Of a stretch of 42,341 nt of DNA, positions 23,508 through 32,251 are shown in pieces. The stretch lies in NCBI RefSeq assembly GCF_004343035.1, contig NZ_SMCQ01000027.1, forward strand, positions 1 through 42,341, written 5' to 3'. Each line of letters begins with the position of its first letter. Within the stretch, counting starts at the first letter, position 1. The translations under genes were made by a program, and so were the position numbers. Origin of the DNA: Longibaculum muris (GTDB taxonomy: Bacteria; Bacillota_I; Bacilli_A; Erysipelotrichales; Coprobacillaceae). The notes under the pieces are model-generated. The model made no database searches, was not told the DNA's origin, and saw only the letters and a list, made by a program, of their open reading frames with translations.

Positions 23508-24797
23508 ATGAAAAAACAGGCAATTATGGGATTGGCTTTAATGTTGTTGATGGGGTGTTCTTCACAAAAGATTGAGACTGAGAAGAAGGAACCTATGTTA
23601 ACGTTTCAAGATATCAAAGAGGTTGAATATGGAGATTCGTTTGAAGTATCAAATTTAGTAAAGGATGTACAAGGCGTTATTAAAGATTATCCTAAATTAG
23701 ATACATTAAAAGTAGGAAAACAAAGTTTGACATTTGTTGTTGAATTGGATCAAACAAAGAAAGATTTTCAGTTTGATATAGAGGTTAAGGATACAAAACA
23801 TCCAATTATTGAACTTAAAAAAGATAAAATAACAATCAATACTAAAGAGAAGATAGATGTTTTAAAATATGTTCAAAAAATTAAAGATCCCGTGGATGGA
23901 GATTTAAAATATATAAAAGAAAATCAAGTTAAAAAAGAAAGTTTAGCTTATTATACTTATCATGAATCTATAGATTATTCAAAACCAGGTACATATAAAA
24001 TTCATTTTACTGCAATCGATAATCATCAAAATAAAACAGAAAAAGATTTATTAGTTGTTGTTAAAGAGGAAAAACCAATACAAAAAACAACTTCAACAGT
24101 TCATCAAAAAGAACAAGAAACAACTTCTCAAAATAATAATACAACAAAACCCCAAAAAGAAACAAAGAAAGAGCTAGATCAAAAAGATTATCAATATGTT
24201 TTAACAAGTACAGTTGATAAGATGAAAGCAGCTCAGGGTAAAAATAAAATGGTTATTGTGACTGCGAAAGCAAAGGCAAGAAAATGTGTTGTTCAATATT
24301 TTGAAAAGCAGAATAATCAATGGGTTGAAAAAATGAAAACAAATGGATTGGTGGGAAAAGCTGGAATAGGAGTTGGAAGTGAAAATTCAACAAGAACACC
24401 GATGGGCGTTTTTCATTTTACTCATGCTTATGGAATTAAAGCAAATCCAGGTAGTGTCTTAGCATATACGCAAATTAATCAACATCATTATTGGTGTGGA
24501 GATCAATATTATAATCAATTTGTTGATGAAACTCAGATGGATCATAGTCAATGTAGTCATGTTAATGATGAACATTTAATAGATTATCCAGGTAGTTATA
24601 ATTATTTTTTATCTTATAATTATAATAGTAGTTGTATTAAAGGAAAAGGTTTTGCATATTTCTTACATTGTGCAAGAGGAAATTATACTATGGGATGTGT
24701 TGGGGTCAATCAATCAAATATGGTTTATCTTATGCAAAGGGTTGACTCATCAACGGGGTTTGTTGTGAGTTTAATAAATCAGATAGAGAATTATTAA
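23508..24797 (+). CDS. Lipoprotein L,D-transpeptidase-like protein
   Basis: A 429-residue lipoprotein with lipobox LMGC (Cys17). Residues 25-190 hold two Ig-like/cadherin-like segments (DUF5011-like; KDTKHPIIELKKDKI, then KPGTYKIHFTAIDNHQNKT). A Thr/Gln/Lys-rich linker follows (about 195-235). The C-terminal domain (about 240-429) looks like YkuD/YafK L,D-transpeptidases: RTPMGVFHF is the usual TPxGxF element, and HCARGNYTMGCVGV supplies His387 and Cys397. These enzymes make or edit 3-3 peptidoglycan crosslinks outside the membrane. The H-to-C spacing is shorter than in classical YkuD. ATG 23508 is supported by AAGGGGAT upstream. It is probably an envelope-anchored wall enzyme. Confidence 0.83.
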   Translation: MKKQAIMGLALMLLMGCSSQKIETEKKEPMLTFQDIKEVEYGDSFEVSNLVKDVQGVIKDYPKLDTLKVGKQSLTFVVELDQTKKDFQFDIEVKDTKHPIIELKKDKITINTKEKIDVLKYVQKIKDPVDGDLKYIKENQVKKESLAYYTYHESIDYSKPGTYKIHFTAIDNHQNKTEKDLLVVVKEEKPIQKTTSTVHQKEQETTSQNNNTTKPQKETKKELDQKDYQYVLTSTVDKMKAAQGKNKMVIVTAKAKARKCVVQYFEKQNNQWVEKMKTNGLVGKAGIGVGSENSTRTPMGVFHFTHAYGIKANPGSVLAYTQINQHHYWCGDQYYNQFVDETQMDHSQCSHVNDEHLIDYPGSYNYFLSYNYNSSCIKGKGFAYFLHCARGNYTMGCVGVNQSNMVYLMQRVDSSTGFVVSLINQIENY

Positions 24798-24864
24798 ATC
24801 GAAGATAATTTCAAAATTTGTTATAAAATATCATGTGGTTTTAGTGGCTTTCAATTTATGGATT

Positions 24865-24873
24865 TGGTATAAT
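24865..24873 (+). promoter_or_regulatory. Extended -10 promoter of pgcA
   Basis: TGG-TATAAT, -10 at 24868-24873; -35 weak. ATG follows 20 nt downstream with AAGAGGTG. Confidence 0.65.
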
Positions 24874-24893
24874 AAAAACAAGAGGTGAACAAT

Positions 24894-26588
24894 ATGGATT
24901 ATAATACAAATTATGAAAGATGGCTTAATCATCCTGCTGTAGATGAAGCCATGAAAGCAGAACTTGCAAGTATGGGAGAAAAGGAAAAAGAAGATGCCTT
25001 CTATACGAATGTTGAATTTGGGACAGCTGGAATGAGAGGAATCTTAGGACCAGGAACAAATCGTATGAATATCTACACAATTAGAAAGGCTAATGTTGGT
25101 TTTGCTAAATATGTGTTAGGATTGGAAAATGGAAAAGAAAGAGGAGTTGCAATTGGATATGACAATCGTCATATGTCTTATCGTTTTGCAATTGAAAGCG
25201 CTAAGGTTTTAGCAACTTATGGGATTAAATCATTTATTTTTGAAAGTTTAAGACCAACACCTGAATTATCTTTTGCTGTGAGATATTTAAAATGTGCTGG
25301 GGGAATTATGATTACAGCTTCTCATAACCCAAAAGAATATAATGGATATAAGGTTTATGATGATACTGGATGTCAATTGATTCCTGAATGGGGAGATTTA
25401 GTTGTTAAATATGTTAATGAAGTAGAAGATGAATTAGATGTAAAAGTATGTAGTGATGAAGAAGCTTATCCATATATGACATGGATTGGACATGAAGTTG
25501 ATGAAGCTTACTATAAAGAAGTTATGGGAATTGAAATTAATCCTGGTATGGATAAGAGTGGATTTAAGATTGTATTCTCACCACAACATGGAACAAGTAA
25601 TATTCCAGTTAGAGAATGTTTAGGTCGTTTAGGATATGATGTTGTGCCAGTATTAGCACAATGTGCACCAGATCCTGATTATACAAATACAAAATCACCA
25701 AACCCTGAAGTACCTGCTTCTTATGAATTAGCAATTAAAAAAGCAAAAGAAGTGGATGCTGATGTTGTGGTTATCTGTGACCCTGATGGAGATAGATTAG
25801 GAGTTGTTGCTAAACATGATGGTGAATATGTATTAATGAGTGGTAACCAATCTGCAGCTGTTTATTTGGAATATATTTTAAGTCAAATGAAAGAAAAGGG
25901 AACTTTACCTAATAATGCCGTTATGTATAATACAATTGTAACTTCTGATTTAGGTGAATTAGTTGCAAGAAGTTATGGTGTTGATGTTGAAAAGACATTA
26001 ACTGGATTTAAATTTATTGGGGATAAGATTAGAAAATATGAAAAGACTGGTGAAAAGACATTTGTCTTTGGATATGAAGAATCTTATGGATGTGTTGTTA
26101 AGGATTTCGTAAGAGATAAAGATGCTGTTCAAGCTGTTTTAACAGCTGCTGAAGCTGGTAACTACTATAAGAAACAAGGTAAAGATTTAGTTGATATCTT
26201 AAATGAATTATATGCAAAACATGGTACATTTAAGGAAACTCAAATTGCTTTATCTAAAGCAGGAGCTGCAGGAGCTGCTAGAATTAAAGAAATTATGGAT
26301 AATTTAAGAAAAGATGCTCCTACAGAAATTGGTGGTGTCAAAGTTGTTGCAAGTGAAGATTATCAAACAAGTGTAAGATATGAAAATGGTAGTGAAACAA
26401 CAATTGATTTACCAAAATCTAATGTACTCAAATATTACTTAGAAGATGGTTCTTGGATTGCTGCTAGACCAAGTGGTACTGAACCAAAATGTAAGTTCTA
26501 TTTCTCTATTAAAGGAACAACTGCTGATGATGCAGCAAGTAAAACTGAAGTTTTCCATAAAGCAATGATGGAAATTATTGGTGAATAA
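24894..26588 (+). CDS. pgcA: Phosphoglucomutase/phosphomannomutase (PgcA type)
   Basis: A 564-residue alpha-D-phosphohexomutase that interconverts glucose-6-phosphate and glucose-1-phosphate, feeding UDP-glucose, glycolipid and wall-polymer synthesis. EFGTAGMRG lies near 41-49, the phosphoserine loop is TASHNPKEYNGYK with Ser143, the metal loop is DPDGDRLGV, the sugar-binding loop is GYEESYG and the phosphate-binding loop is RPSGTEPKCKFY. Length and the EFGTAGMRG start fit Firmicutes PgcA rather than GlmM. AAGAGGTG favours ATG 24894 over a GTG inside that site. It is monocistronic with its own promoter and terminator. Codons suggest good expression. Confidence 0.95.
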   Translation: MDYNTNYERWLNHPAVDEAMKAELASMGEKEKEDAFYTNVEFGTAGMRGILGPGTNRMNIYTIRKANVGFAKYVLGLENGKERGVAIGYDNRHMSYRFAIESAKVLATYGIKSFIFESLRPTPELSFAVRYLKCAGGIMITASHNPKEYNGYKVYDDTGCQLIPEWGDLVVKYVNEVEDELDVKVCSDEEAYPYMTWIGHEVDEAYYKEVMGIEINPGMDKSGFKIVFSPQHGTSNIPVRECLGRLGYDVVPVLAQCAPDPDYTNTKSPNPEVPASYELAIKKAKEVDADVVVICDPDGDRLGVVAKHDGEYVLMSGNQSAAVYLEYILSQMKEKGTLPNNAVMYNTIVTSDLGELVARSYGVDVEKTLTGFKFIGDKIRKYEKTGEKTFVFGYEESYGCVVKDFVRDKDAVQAVLTAAEAGNYYKKQGKDLVDILNELYAKHGTFKETQIALSKAGAAGAARIKEIMDNLRKDAPTEIGGVKVVASEDYQTSVRYENGSETTIDLPKSNVLKYYLEDGSWIAARPSGTEPKCKFYFSIKGTTADDAASKTEVFHKAMMEIIGE

Positions 26589-26615
26589 GGATTGATATTT
26601 CAATCCTTTTCTTTT
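26587..26615 (+). terminator. Intrinsic terminator after pgcA
   Basis: AAGGATTG/CAATCCTT stem with ATATTT loop, followed by TTTTCTTTT. Confidence 0.85.
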
Positions 26616-26644
26616 ACACAAAATTTACACAAGTGATTTATAAA
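26613..26644 (+). promoter_or_regulatory. Direct repeat and -10 before the first tandem two-component system
   Basis: TTTACACA occurs at 26613-26620 and again at 26624-26631, an 11-nt period. That equals TTTACA-N5-TTTACA, the layout of PhoP-type boxes recognised by OmpR-family regulators. It sits where a -35 should be, ahead of a TATAAA (26639-26644), and no consensus -35 is present. This fits activation by a response regulator, perhaps its own product. Confidence 0.55.
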
Positions 26645-26666
26645 ATAAAGATAGAAGGTGATTGGT

Positions 26667-27344
26667 ATGTATAAAATATTATTAATAGAAGATGATTTAG
26701 ATATTAGAAATATTATTGTGAAATATTTTGATAAACGGCATATTCAAGTGATTGAAGCAAGTGATGGACATATGGGGTTATCATTAATGAATAAAGATAT
26801 TCAGCTTGTTTTATTAGATATCATGATGCCTGGTATTGATGGATATGAGGTTTGTCAACAAATACGTTATCATTATCAATCACCTATTATTTTTATTAGT
26901 GCTTTAAGTGATGAGGATAATCAATTAAAAGCTTTTGAACTTGGGGCTGATGATTTCATAACAAAACCATTTCTACCTTCAGTTTTGTATGCAAAGTGTT
27001 TAGCAATATGTAAAAGACAAGATTCAAATTCATCCAACTATAAGACTTTTTCCCATATTCAAATTGATTATAATAATCATGAAGTCTTATTAGATGGACA
27101 AGTTTTAGAATTAACCCATAAAGAATATCTGTTATTAGAATATTTTACTAAACATCCTCATCAATTATTAGAAAGAGAACAAATTTTAGATGCGATATGG
27201 GGATATGATTACTATGGACAAGCAAGAGCTGTTGATACTTATGTTAAAAAACTAAGAAAGAAGTTAGGGAAATATGGAAATTATATTGAAACAGTTTTTA
27301 AGGTAGGATATGTCTTTAAAGAGGGTGAAAATCATGAAACATAG
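26667..27344 (+). CDS. OmpR-family response regulator, tandem system 1
   Basis: A 225-residue response regulator. Receiver: acidic pocket EDD (8-10), phospho-acceptor Asp51 in LLDIMMPGIDGYE, switch Ser in IIFISALSDED, Lys in DDFITKPF. Winged helix: LTHKEYLLLEYFTKHPHQ, recognition helix ARAVDTYVKKLRKKLGK and wing TVFKVGYVFK. ATG 26667 is chosen because AAGGTGAT precedes it; a GTG nine bases earlier lies inside that site. The stop overlaps its kinase gene by 11 nt. It is about half identical to the regulator at 29156, a clear tandem duplicate. An 11-nt-period direct repeat upstream could be its own binding site. Confidence 0.93.
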   Translation: MYKILLIEDDLDIRNIIVKYFDKRHIQVIEASDGHMGLSLMNKDIQLVLLDIMMPGIDGYEVCQQIRYHYQSPIIFISALSDEDNQLKAFELGADDFITKPFLPSVLYAKCLAICKRQDSNSSNYKTFSHIQIDYNNHEVLLDGQVLELTHKEYLLLEYFTKHPHQLLEREQILDAIWGYDYYGQARAVDTYVKKLRKKLGKYGNYIETVFKVGYVFKEGENHET

Positions 27345-29085
27345 GATAAGTGCTAAAATCTTTATTATTTTAATGGTTGGATTTATGTTGATTTTAGGTA
27401 TTTCTGCTAAGTTGAATATTGAAGCACAGAAGAATTTATATTTATCTTGGATTAGAGAACAATATAATTATAAGCAAATAACAGAAAGTATTACTGATTT
27501 ATTGGATGAATATGGGATAAATCAAAAAGATATCTTTCAGTTATTAAAAAATAAAGATTTTCAAAAAAAGATACAAACGATTTGTCCAGGATATTGGAAT
27601 TATATTTTTATCTGCCAAAAAGATAATGAAAATCAAAATCAAAAAATACAATATTATACATTGGGTCAAGATTTTGTGAATAATTATCTTGTCTTATATT
27701 CTAATCAAACAAAAGAAAGCCAATGTATATCAATTGAATCTTTAAACGATAATCAAAAAGCAGAGTTACTTTCATTATTAAAATCAGGTCTATATACAAA
27801 TGATGCTGATGATTATTCGAATATAGATGTAAAATATACAATAGAGAATAGTCATTTAGTCTATTTTGAATGTCAAAATATTTTATATGGTCAAAAAACA
27901 AAGAATTATCAAGAGGGTAGAATAACTTCGTTTTGTATCAATAATCAACTACAAACTGTTGATCCACTAAAACAAATTCCAATACTTGTCGATGTTGATT
28001 CAATGAAAGAAAGTATCCTAACTCCACCTTATTATTATGGTGCTGATGGAAGCTATGTTTCCTACATGCGAGAAATTGGTCAACAAACATTCTTTTTAAC
28101 AAACATAGGAGATGATAATGCATCAATCTATATTGTTAGTGTAGTAGAGAATGTTCAAGATTATGTTCTTGCAAGATATATAGAAGAAAATAATATGCTA
28201 TATTTTATTGCCTTAATATGTGCAATTCTTATTTCCCTTATTCTTTCTTATATGATTGCTAAACCTATTAAAAAGGTAGAAAAAGTTGCTTTAAAGATTG
28301 CTCATAATGATTTTGATGAAACATTGCATATCAAGTCTAAAGATGAAATTGGCAGTTTAGCAAAAAGTGTCAATCACATGAGTCATCAGCTTAAACAAAC
28401 AATTCAACAATTAAATGATGAAATAGAACATGTTAAAAAACTAGAATCACTAAGAAAAGATTTCATTAATCAATTTACACATGAAATGAAAACACCTTTA
28501 GGAATTATTAATGGTTATGGAGAATTGATTGAAGAAGCAGAAAGTGATGAAGAAAGAGAAAAATATATAGCGATTATTCATCGAGAGACAAAACGTATCA
28601 ATCAGCTGATTCAGTCAATGTTAAGTTTGTCTCGTCTAGAAGCAGGAAAAGTAGAGATGAATATTGAAGAATTTGACTTAGAAGATAGTGTAACTGAGAT
28701 TATAGATGAATATGAAGTCTTGTTTATGAAAAAGAACATTGTCGTTAAAGTCAATAATATACAATCAAGAATCAAAGGAGATAAGAAGTTACTAGAAACA
28801 GTAATTCATAACTTCTTGTCAAACGCTATCAAGCATACCCCAGATAATGGACAGATCGAAGTCACGATAGATAAAGGATGTGCAGTCTATAATAGTGGAA
28901 GTTTAATAGATGAAGAAGAAATAGAGGATATTTGGTATACATTTGTGACGCATGATCATCAAGGAAGTGGATTAGGCTTAGCAATATGTCAATCGATATT
29001 AGAAATGCATGGTTATGATTATGGAGTAAAGAATTTAGAAACGGGTGTACAATTTTATTTTCAAATGAAAAAGGAATGCGAATAG
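27334..29085 (+). CDS. Sensor histidine kinase, tandem system 1
   Basis: A 583-residue two-TM kinase. TM1 is at about 7-24, an extracytoplasmic domain of about 250 residues follows, and TM2 is near 285-306 (LYFIALICAILISLILSYMIA). HAMP follows (KPIKKVEKVALKI). A coiled stretch QQLNDEIEHVKKLESLRK leads into HisKA with FTHEMKTPLGI and His383. The catalytic domain has NFLSNAIKHTP (N-box) and HDHQGSGLGLAI (G2). G1 is reduced to YNSGS, as is usual in this subfamily. It overlaps its regulator by 11 nt; GAGGGTG decides ATG 27334 over an ATG eight codons earlier. Signal unknown; the large extracellular domain suggests an external ligand. Confidence 0.92.
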   Translation: MKHRISAKIFIILMVGFMLILGISAKLNIEAQKNLYLSWIREQYNYKQITESITDLLDEYGINQKDIFQLLKNKDFQKKIQTICPGYWNYIFICQKDNENQNQKIQYYTLGQDFVNNYLVLYSNQTKESQCISIESLNDNQKAELLSLLKSGLYTNDADDYSNIDVKYTIENSHLVYFECQNILYGQKTKNYQEGRITSFCINNQLQTVDPLKQIPILVDVDSMKESILTPPYYYGADGSYVSYMREIGQQTFFLTNIGDDNASIYIVSVVENVQDYVLARYIEENNMLYFIALICAILISLILSYMIAKPIKKVEKVALKIAHNDFDETLHIKSKDEIGSLAKSVNHMSHQLKQTIQQLNDEIEHVKKLESLRKDFINQFTHEMKTPLGIINGYGELIEEAESDEEREKYIAIIHRETKRINQLIQSMLSLSRLEAGKVEMNIEEFDLEDSVTEIIDEYEVLFMKKNIVVKVNNIQSRIKGDKKLLETVIHNFLSNAIKHTPDNGQIEVTIDKGCAVYNSGSLIDEEEIEDIWYTFVTHDHQGSGLGLAICQSILEMHGYDYGVKNLETGVQFYFQMKKECE

Positions 29086-29098
29086 GCATTCCTTTTTT
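29068..29098 (+). terminator. Intrinsic terminator between the tandem two-component systems
   Basis: AAAAAGGAATGC/GCATTCCTTTTT stem, stop codon of the kinase in the loop, T tract after. The second system therefore probably has its own promoter. Confidence 0.85.
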
Positions 29099-29114
29099 AA
29101 TCATTCCACCTCGA

Positions 29115-29131
29115 TTACACAGATATGTGAT
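29115..29131. promoter_or_regulatory. TTACACA...GTGAT element before tandem system 2
   Basis: TTACACA (29115-29121), five bases, GTGAT (29127-29131). The same two words occur two bases apart before system 1 (26625-26631 and 26633-26637). The CACA/TGTG core is also a small dyad. It is a possible site shared by the paralogous regulators; no consensus promoter is visible here. Confidence 0.4.
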
Positions 29132-29155
29132 AAGATGATATTAGGGAGTGATAGG

Positions 29156-29851
29156 ATGTATAGAATATTGATAGTTGAAGATGAATATCATATTCGTCAT
29201 ATTATTAAAGAATATTTTTCATTAAAGGATATTGAGGTGGTAGAAGCATGTAATGGATATGAGGCTATAGAATTAATGAATGAATCGATTGATTTAGTTT
29301 TATTAGATATTATGATGCCTGGTATTGATGGTTATGAAACGTGCAAACAATTAAGGATAAAAACCAAAAGACCTATTATTTTTATAAGTGCTTTATCTGA
29401 AGATCAAAATCAAGTGATGGCATATGAGTTAGGTGCTGATGATTATATAACGAAACCATTTAAACCATCTATTCTTTATTTAAAGTGCTTAGCAATGATG
29501 AAAAGAGATCAAAAAATAGAAGAAATGTATTTAGAATTTGGTCATGTGAAATTAGACAAAATGAATCATGTTTTGATTATTGATGGACAGTCTATTATTT
29601 TAGCTCATAAGGAATATGAATTACTTCTTTATTTGTGTAATCATCATAATCAATTGTTAACACGTCAACAGATTTTAGATAAAATTTGGGGTTATGATTA
29701 TTATGGTGATGGACGAGCAGTTGATACGTATATTAAGAAGTTAAGAAAGAAATTAGGAAAGTATTCTGTTTATATTCAAACAGTCATTAAGACAGGATAT
29801 ATATTTAAGGTGGTGAATATTGATGAAAGTATTGAAACTAACATTATTTAA
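29156..29851 (+). CDS. OmpR-family response regulator, tandem system 2
   Basis: A 231-residue regulator, paralogous to that at 26667. Asp51 lies in LLDIMMPGIDGYE, which is identical in both copies; the switch is FISALSEDQ and Lys is in DDYITKPFKP. The winged helix has LAHKEYELLLYLCNHHNQ, GRAVDTYIKKLRKKLGK and TVIKTGYIFK. The recognition helix differs from its twin by only one residue, so both proteins probably bind the same or very similar sites. AGGGAGTG at 29143-29150 decides ATG 29156. It has a short C-terminal extension (VVNIDESIETNII) that overlaps the kinase gene by 29 nt. Confidence 0.92.
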   Translation: MYRILIVEDEYHIRHIIKEYFSLKDIEVVEACNGYEAIELMNESIDLVLLDIMMPGIDGYETCKQLRIKTKRPIIFISALSEDQNQVMAYELGADDYITKPFKPSILYLKCLAMMKRDQKIEEMYLEFGHVKLDKMNHVLIIDGQSIILAHKEYELLLYLCNHHNQLLTRQQILDKIWGYDYYGDGRAVDTYIKKLRKKLGKYSVYIQTVIKTGYIFKVVNIDESIETNII

Positions 29852-31601
29852 AAAAATATTTTTAGTTATTTTTATAGGGTTCTTTCTTGTTGAAACAATT
29901 AATGTTTATATGGATTATCAAAATAATTGTGCAAGCATAGCAAACAATATGGTGAATAATGATATCGTTGACAAACTTGATTTATTAGCACGAAAATATG
30001 AGGATAAAACATATCAAGCAACAAGTTCTCAGATAGTCGAAAGTGTAGAAAAATTGTTTGAGGATCAAAATGGGTATTGTGTAATATTAGATGAACAAAA
30101 TCAAGTTATTTATGAAACAATGAAAAATGAAAACTTTTCCCAAAAACCATATATGATTGTTGTGCCAAAAACTGATGAATATATTGACTATATTCCCGTT
30201 CGTATTAACCTTGATAAACTTTCTCAAGAACAAAGAGATGCGATTGAAAAAAATATTCAAAATCAATATAAAGATCAAGCTATTGTTGTAGAATATGCTG
30301 GAAAAACTATCAATGTAGAAAATGGAGGAGAGGAGATAGAGCCAACTTATTTATCAGTGGATGGTCAAATCTATTTAGAAGATAAAACCCAAAATAGACA
30401 GACTAGTTGTGTTCATATATATTCTAGTCCTCATCTCTTTTATAGAGATTACTATAGTTCATCCAATGAAGAAGCTTATGTTATGAATGATAAAGAGTTT
30501 AGTCAAATATTATATCAATCAGCCTTAAAATTAAATCATGATATGGGCGGTGTTGGAATGGTTAAGATTGATTATGAAAAAATGGATAATAATCTTGTCT
30601 TAACACAAAGAATCTATATAACTTTAAATGATCAAAAGACACTAAGTGTTGTTTTTGTTGATTATTATTTTGATGTCTTTACTTATGCTTTTTCACAAGC
30701 TATATATGATAATATAAAGGTCTATATCTTTTCTCTCATTTTATCTTTCTTAATGAGTTTAGGTATATCTTATATGGTAACAAGACGTATTAAAAAAATA
30801 GATAACATAACAAGGCAGATTGCAGATAATCATTTTGATCTTTCTTTATCAGAAAAACCACGGGATGAATTAGGGACATTATCACATAATATTAATCATA
30901 TGAGTCAACGTTTAAAACTAACTATCCAACAGCTTAATGATGAAATAGAACATGTCAAACAATTAGAATCAGTAAGAAAAGAATTTATAGCTAATTTTAC
31001 TCATGAAATAAAAACCCCTCTAGCAATCATTAATGGATATATAGAGTTGATAGAAGAAACAAAAGATGATCAGAAGAAATCTATATATCTAGAAGCCATT
31101 AATCAAGAAACAGATAAGATTAACCAATTAATTTTAGCTATGTTAGATTTATCAAGATTAGAGTCTGGACAAGTAGAACTTCATATTCAAGAATTAGATT
31201 TAGAAGATATATTAACAACAATCATTGAATCTTTTGCTTCACTTTTAGAAAAGAAACAAATACAGGTCGTAATAACTGGTGAATATTCTACGATTGAAGC
31301 AGATTTATTTGAAATGGAATTGGTTATCAAGAATTTAATCAGTAATGCAATTAAACATACACCACAAAATGGTCATATTTATATTTGTTATGAAAATCAA
31401 ACATTATTCATTGAAAATGAAGGTGAACATTTGAGTGATAAACAAAAAGAGAAAATATGGGATACTTATGTATCAAGTGATAGAGAAGGAACAGGATTAG
31501 GTTTAGCAATTTGTAAGACAGTTTTAGATTTGCATGGTTTTTCATATGATGTTCATAATACAGAAAGAGGCGTTTCGTTCCAAGTGAATTTAAAACATTA
31601 A
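29823..31601 (+). CDS. Sensor histidine kinase, tandem system 2
   Basis: A 592-residue two-TM kinase, paralogue of the one at 27334. TM1 is at about 8-26, an extracytoplasmic sensor spans about 27-295, and TM2 is near 298-317. HAMP follows (RRIKKIDNITRQI). The QQLNDEIEHVKQLESVRKEF segment and FTHEIKTPLAI with His394 match the twin almost exactly. NLISNAIKHTP is the N-box and REGTGLGLAI the G2 box. The sensor domains share little obvious sequence, so the duplicates have kept their output and changed their input. AAGGTGGTG supports ATG 29823. A strong terminator follows. Confidence 0.92.
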   Translation: MKVLKLTLFKKIFLVIFIGFFLVETINVYMDYQNNCASIANNMVNNDIVDKLDLLARKYEDKTYQATSSQIVESVEKLFEDQNGYCVILDEQNQVIYETMKNENFSQKPYMIVVPKTDEYIDYIPVRINLDKLSQEQRDAIEKNIQNQYKDQAIVVEYAGKTINVENGGEEIEPTYLSVDGQIYLEDKTQNRQTSCVHIYSSPHLFYRDYYSSSNEEAYVMNDKEFSQILYQSALKLNHDMGGVGMVKIDYEKMDNNLVLTQRIYITLNDQKTLSVVFVDYYFDVFTYAFSQAIYDNIKVYIFSLILSFLMSLGISYMVTRRIKKIDNITRQIADNHFDLSLSEKPRDELGTLSHNINHMSQRLKLTIQQLNDEIEHVKQLESVRKEFIANFTHEIKTPLAIINGYIELIEETKDDQKKSIYLEAINQETDKINQLILAMLDLSRLESGQVELHIQELDLEDILTTIIESFASLLEKKQIQVVITGEYSTIEADLFEMELVIKNLISNAIKHTPQNGHIYICYENQTLFIENEGEHLSDKQKEKIWDTYVSSDREGTGLGLAICKTVLDLHGFSYDVHNTERGVSFQVNLKH

Positions 31602-31638
31602 AGACAGATATTAATATTATATTTGTCTTTTTTTTATT
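31600..31638 (+). terminator. Intrinsic terminator after tandem system 2
   Basis: A 12-bp stem AAAGACAGATAT/ATATTTGTCTTT (one G-T pair), seven-base loop, run of about ten T. Confidence 0.9.
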
Positions 31639-31662
31639 TTCTTTTATAATTTTTATTAAAAA

Positions 31663-31691
31663 GTCAAACTTTTTTTGTTTTTAAACAGTTA
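31663..31691 (+). promoter_or_regulatory. Possible ECF-type promoter of the sigma factor operon
   Basis: GTCAAAC (31663-31669), 16 nt of T-rich spacer, CAGTTA (31686-31691). The AAC-type -35 followed by a T-rich spacer is typical of ECF sigma promoters, which are often autoregulated. A housekeeping alternative is TTTGTC-N17-TATAAT at 31622-31650, but that overlaps the terminator. Confidence 0.3.
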
Positions 31692-31711
31692 TAAGGGTGA
31701 GGAGGGAGAAA

Positions 31712-32251
31712 ATGAACGAGAAATATTATATAAGACGTATTCAAAAAGGTGATCATAGGGCCCTTGATCACTTTATAGAATTACTCTATCCTCAAGTTTA
31801 TTGTTTTATTTGCCATAAAATTAAGGATGAAAATATAGCAAAAGATATAACTCAAGATACGTTTGTTAGGTTTATACGAGCATTGCCAACATATCATAGT
31901 GAAGGCAAAGCATTAAATTATTTATACAAGATTGCAAGTCATGTTTGTTATGACTATTATAAGAAAGAAAAAAATTATTTAATGTTAGAAGATGAATTAA
32001 TAGCTGATGAAACAATAGATGTACATGAAACGATTATAAAGAATATGACAAGTACACAATTACAAGAAGTGATATATGAATTAAAACCAGCTATGCAAGA
32101 TATTATTATTTTAAAATATTATCATCAATATACTTTTAAAGAAATTTCAGAGATTTATCATATACCTATTTCAACAGTAAAAACAAGGCATTATCAAGCT
32201 TTAATTCAGCTCAAAAAACAAATGGAAGGAGAGCATATAGATGAATATTGA
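31712..32251 (+). CDS. ECF-type RNA polymerase sigma factor
   Basis: A 179-residue sigma-70 family factor of the ECF class. Region 2 (about 15-80) includes VYCFICHKIKDENIAKDITQDTFVRF and LNYLYKIASHVCYDYYKK, covering the -10 recognition and core-binding helices. Region 4 (about 115-172) has LKPAMQDIIILKYYHQYTFKEI and the recognition helix IPISTVKTRHYQALIQLKK. It lacks the long regions of primary sigma factors. GGAGGGAG at 31701-31708 fixes ATG 31712; an upstream GTG lies before that site. The stop overlaps the next membrane gene by 11 nt, the position commonly taken by an anti-sigma factor. It probably drives its own ABC exporter operon. Confidence 0.92.
   Translation: MNEKYYIRRIQKGDHRALDHFIELLYPQVYCFICHKIKDENIAKDITQDTFVRFIRALPTYHSEGKALNYLYKIASHVCYDYYKKEKNYLMLEDELIADETIDVHETIIKNMTSTQLQEVIYELKPAMQDIIILKYYHQYTFKEISEIYHIPISTVKTRHYQALIQLKKQMEGEHIDEY

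Noticed and set aside
25190-25206. TGAAAGCGCT word inside pgcA resembling a cre half-site
   Set aside because: Within the coding region, misses the conserved C, and follows normal codons for Glu-Ser-Ala.
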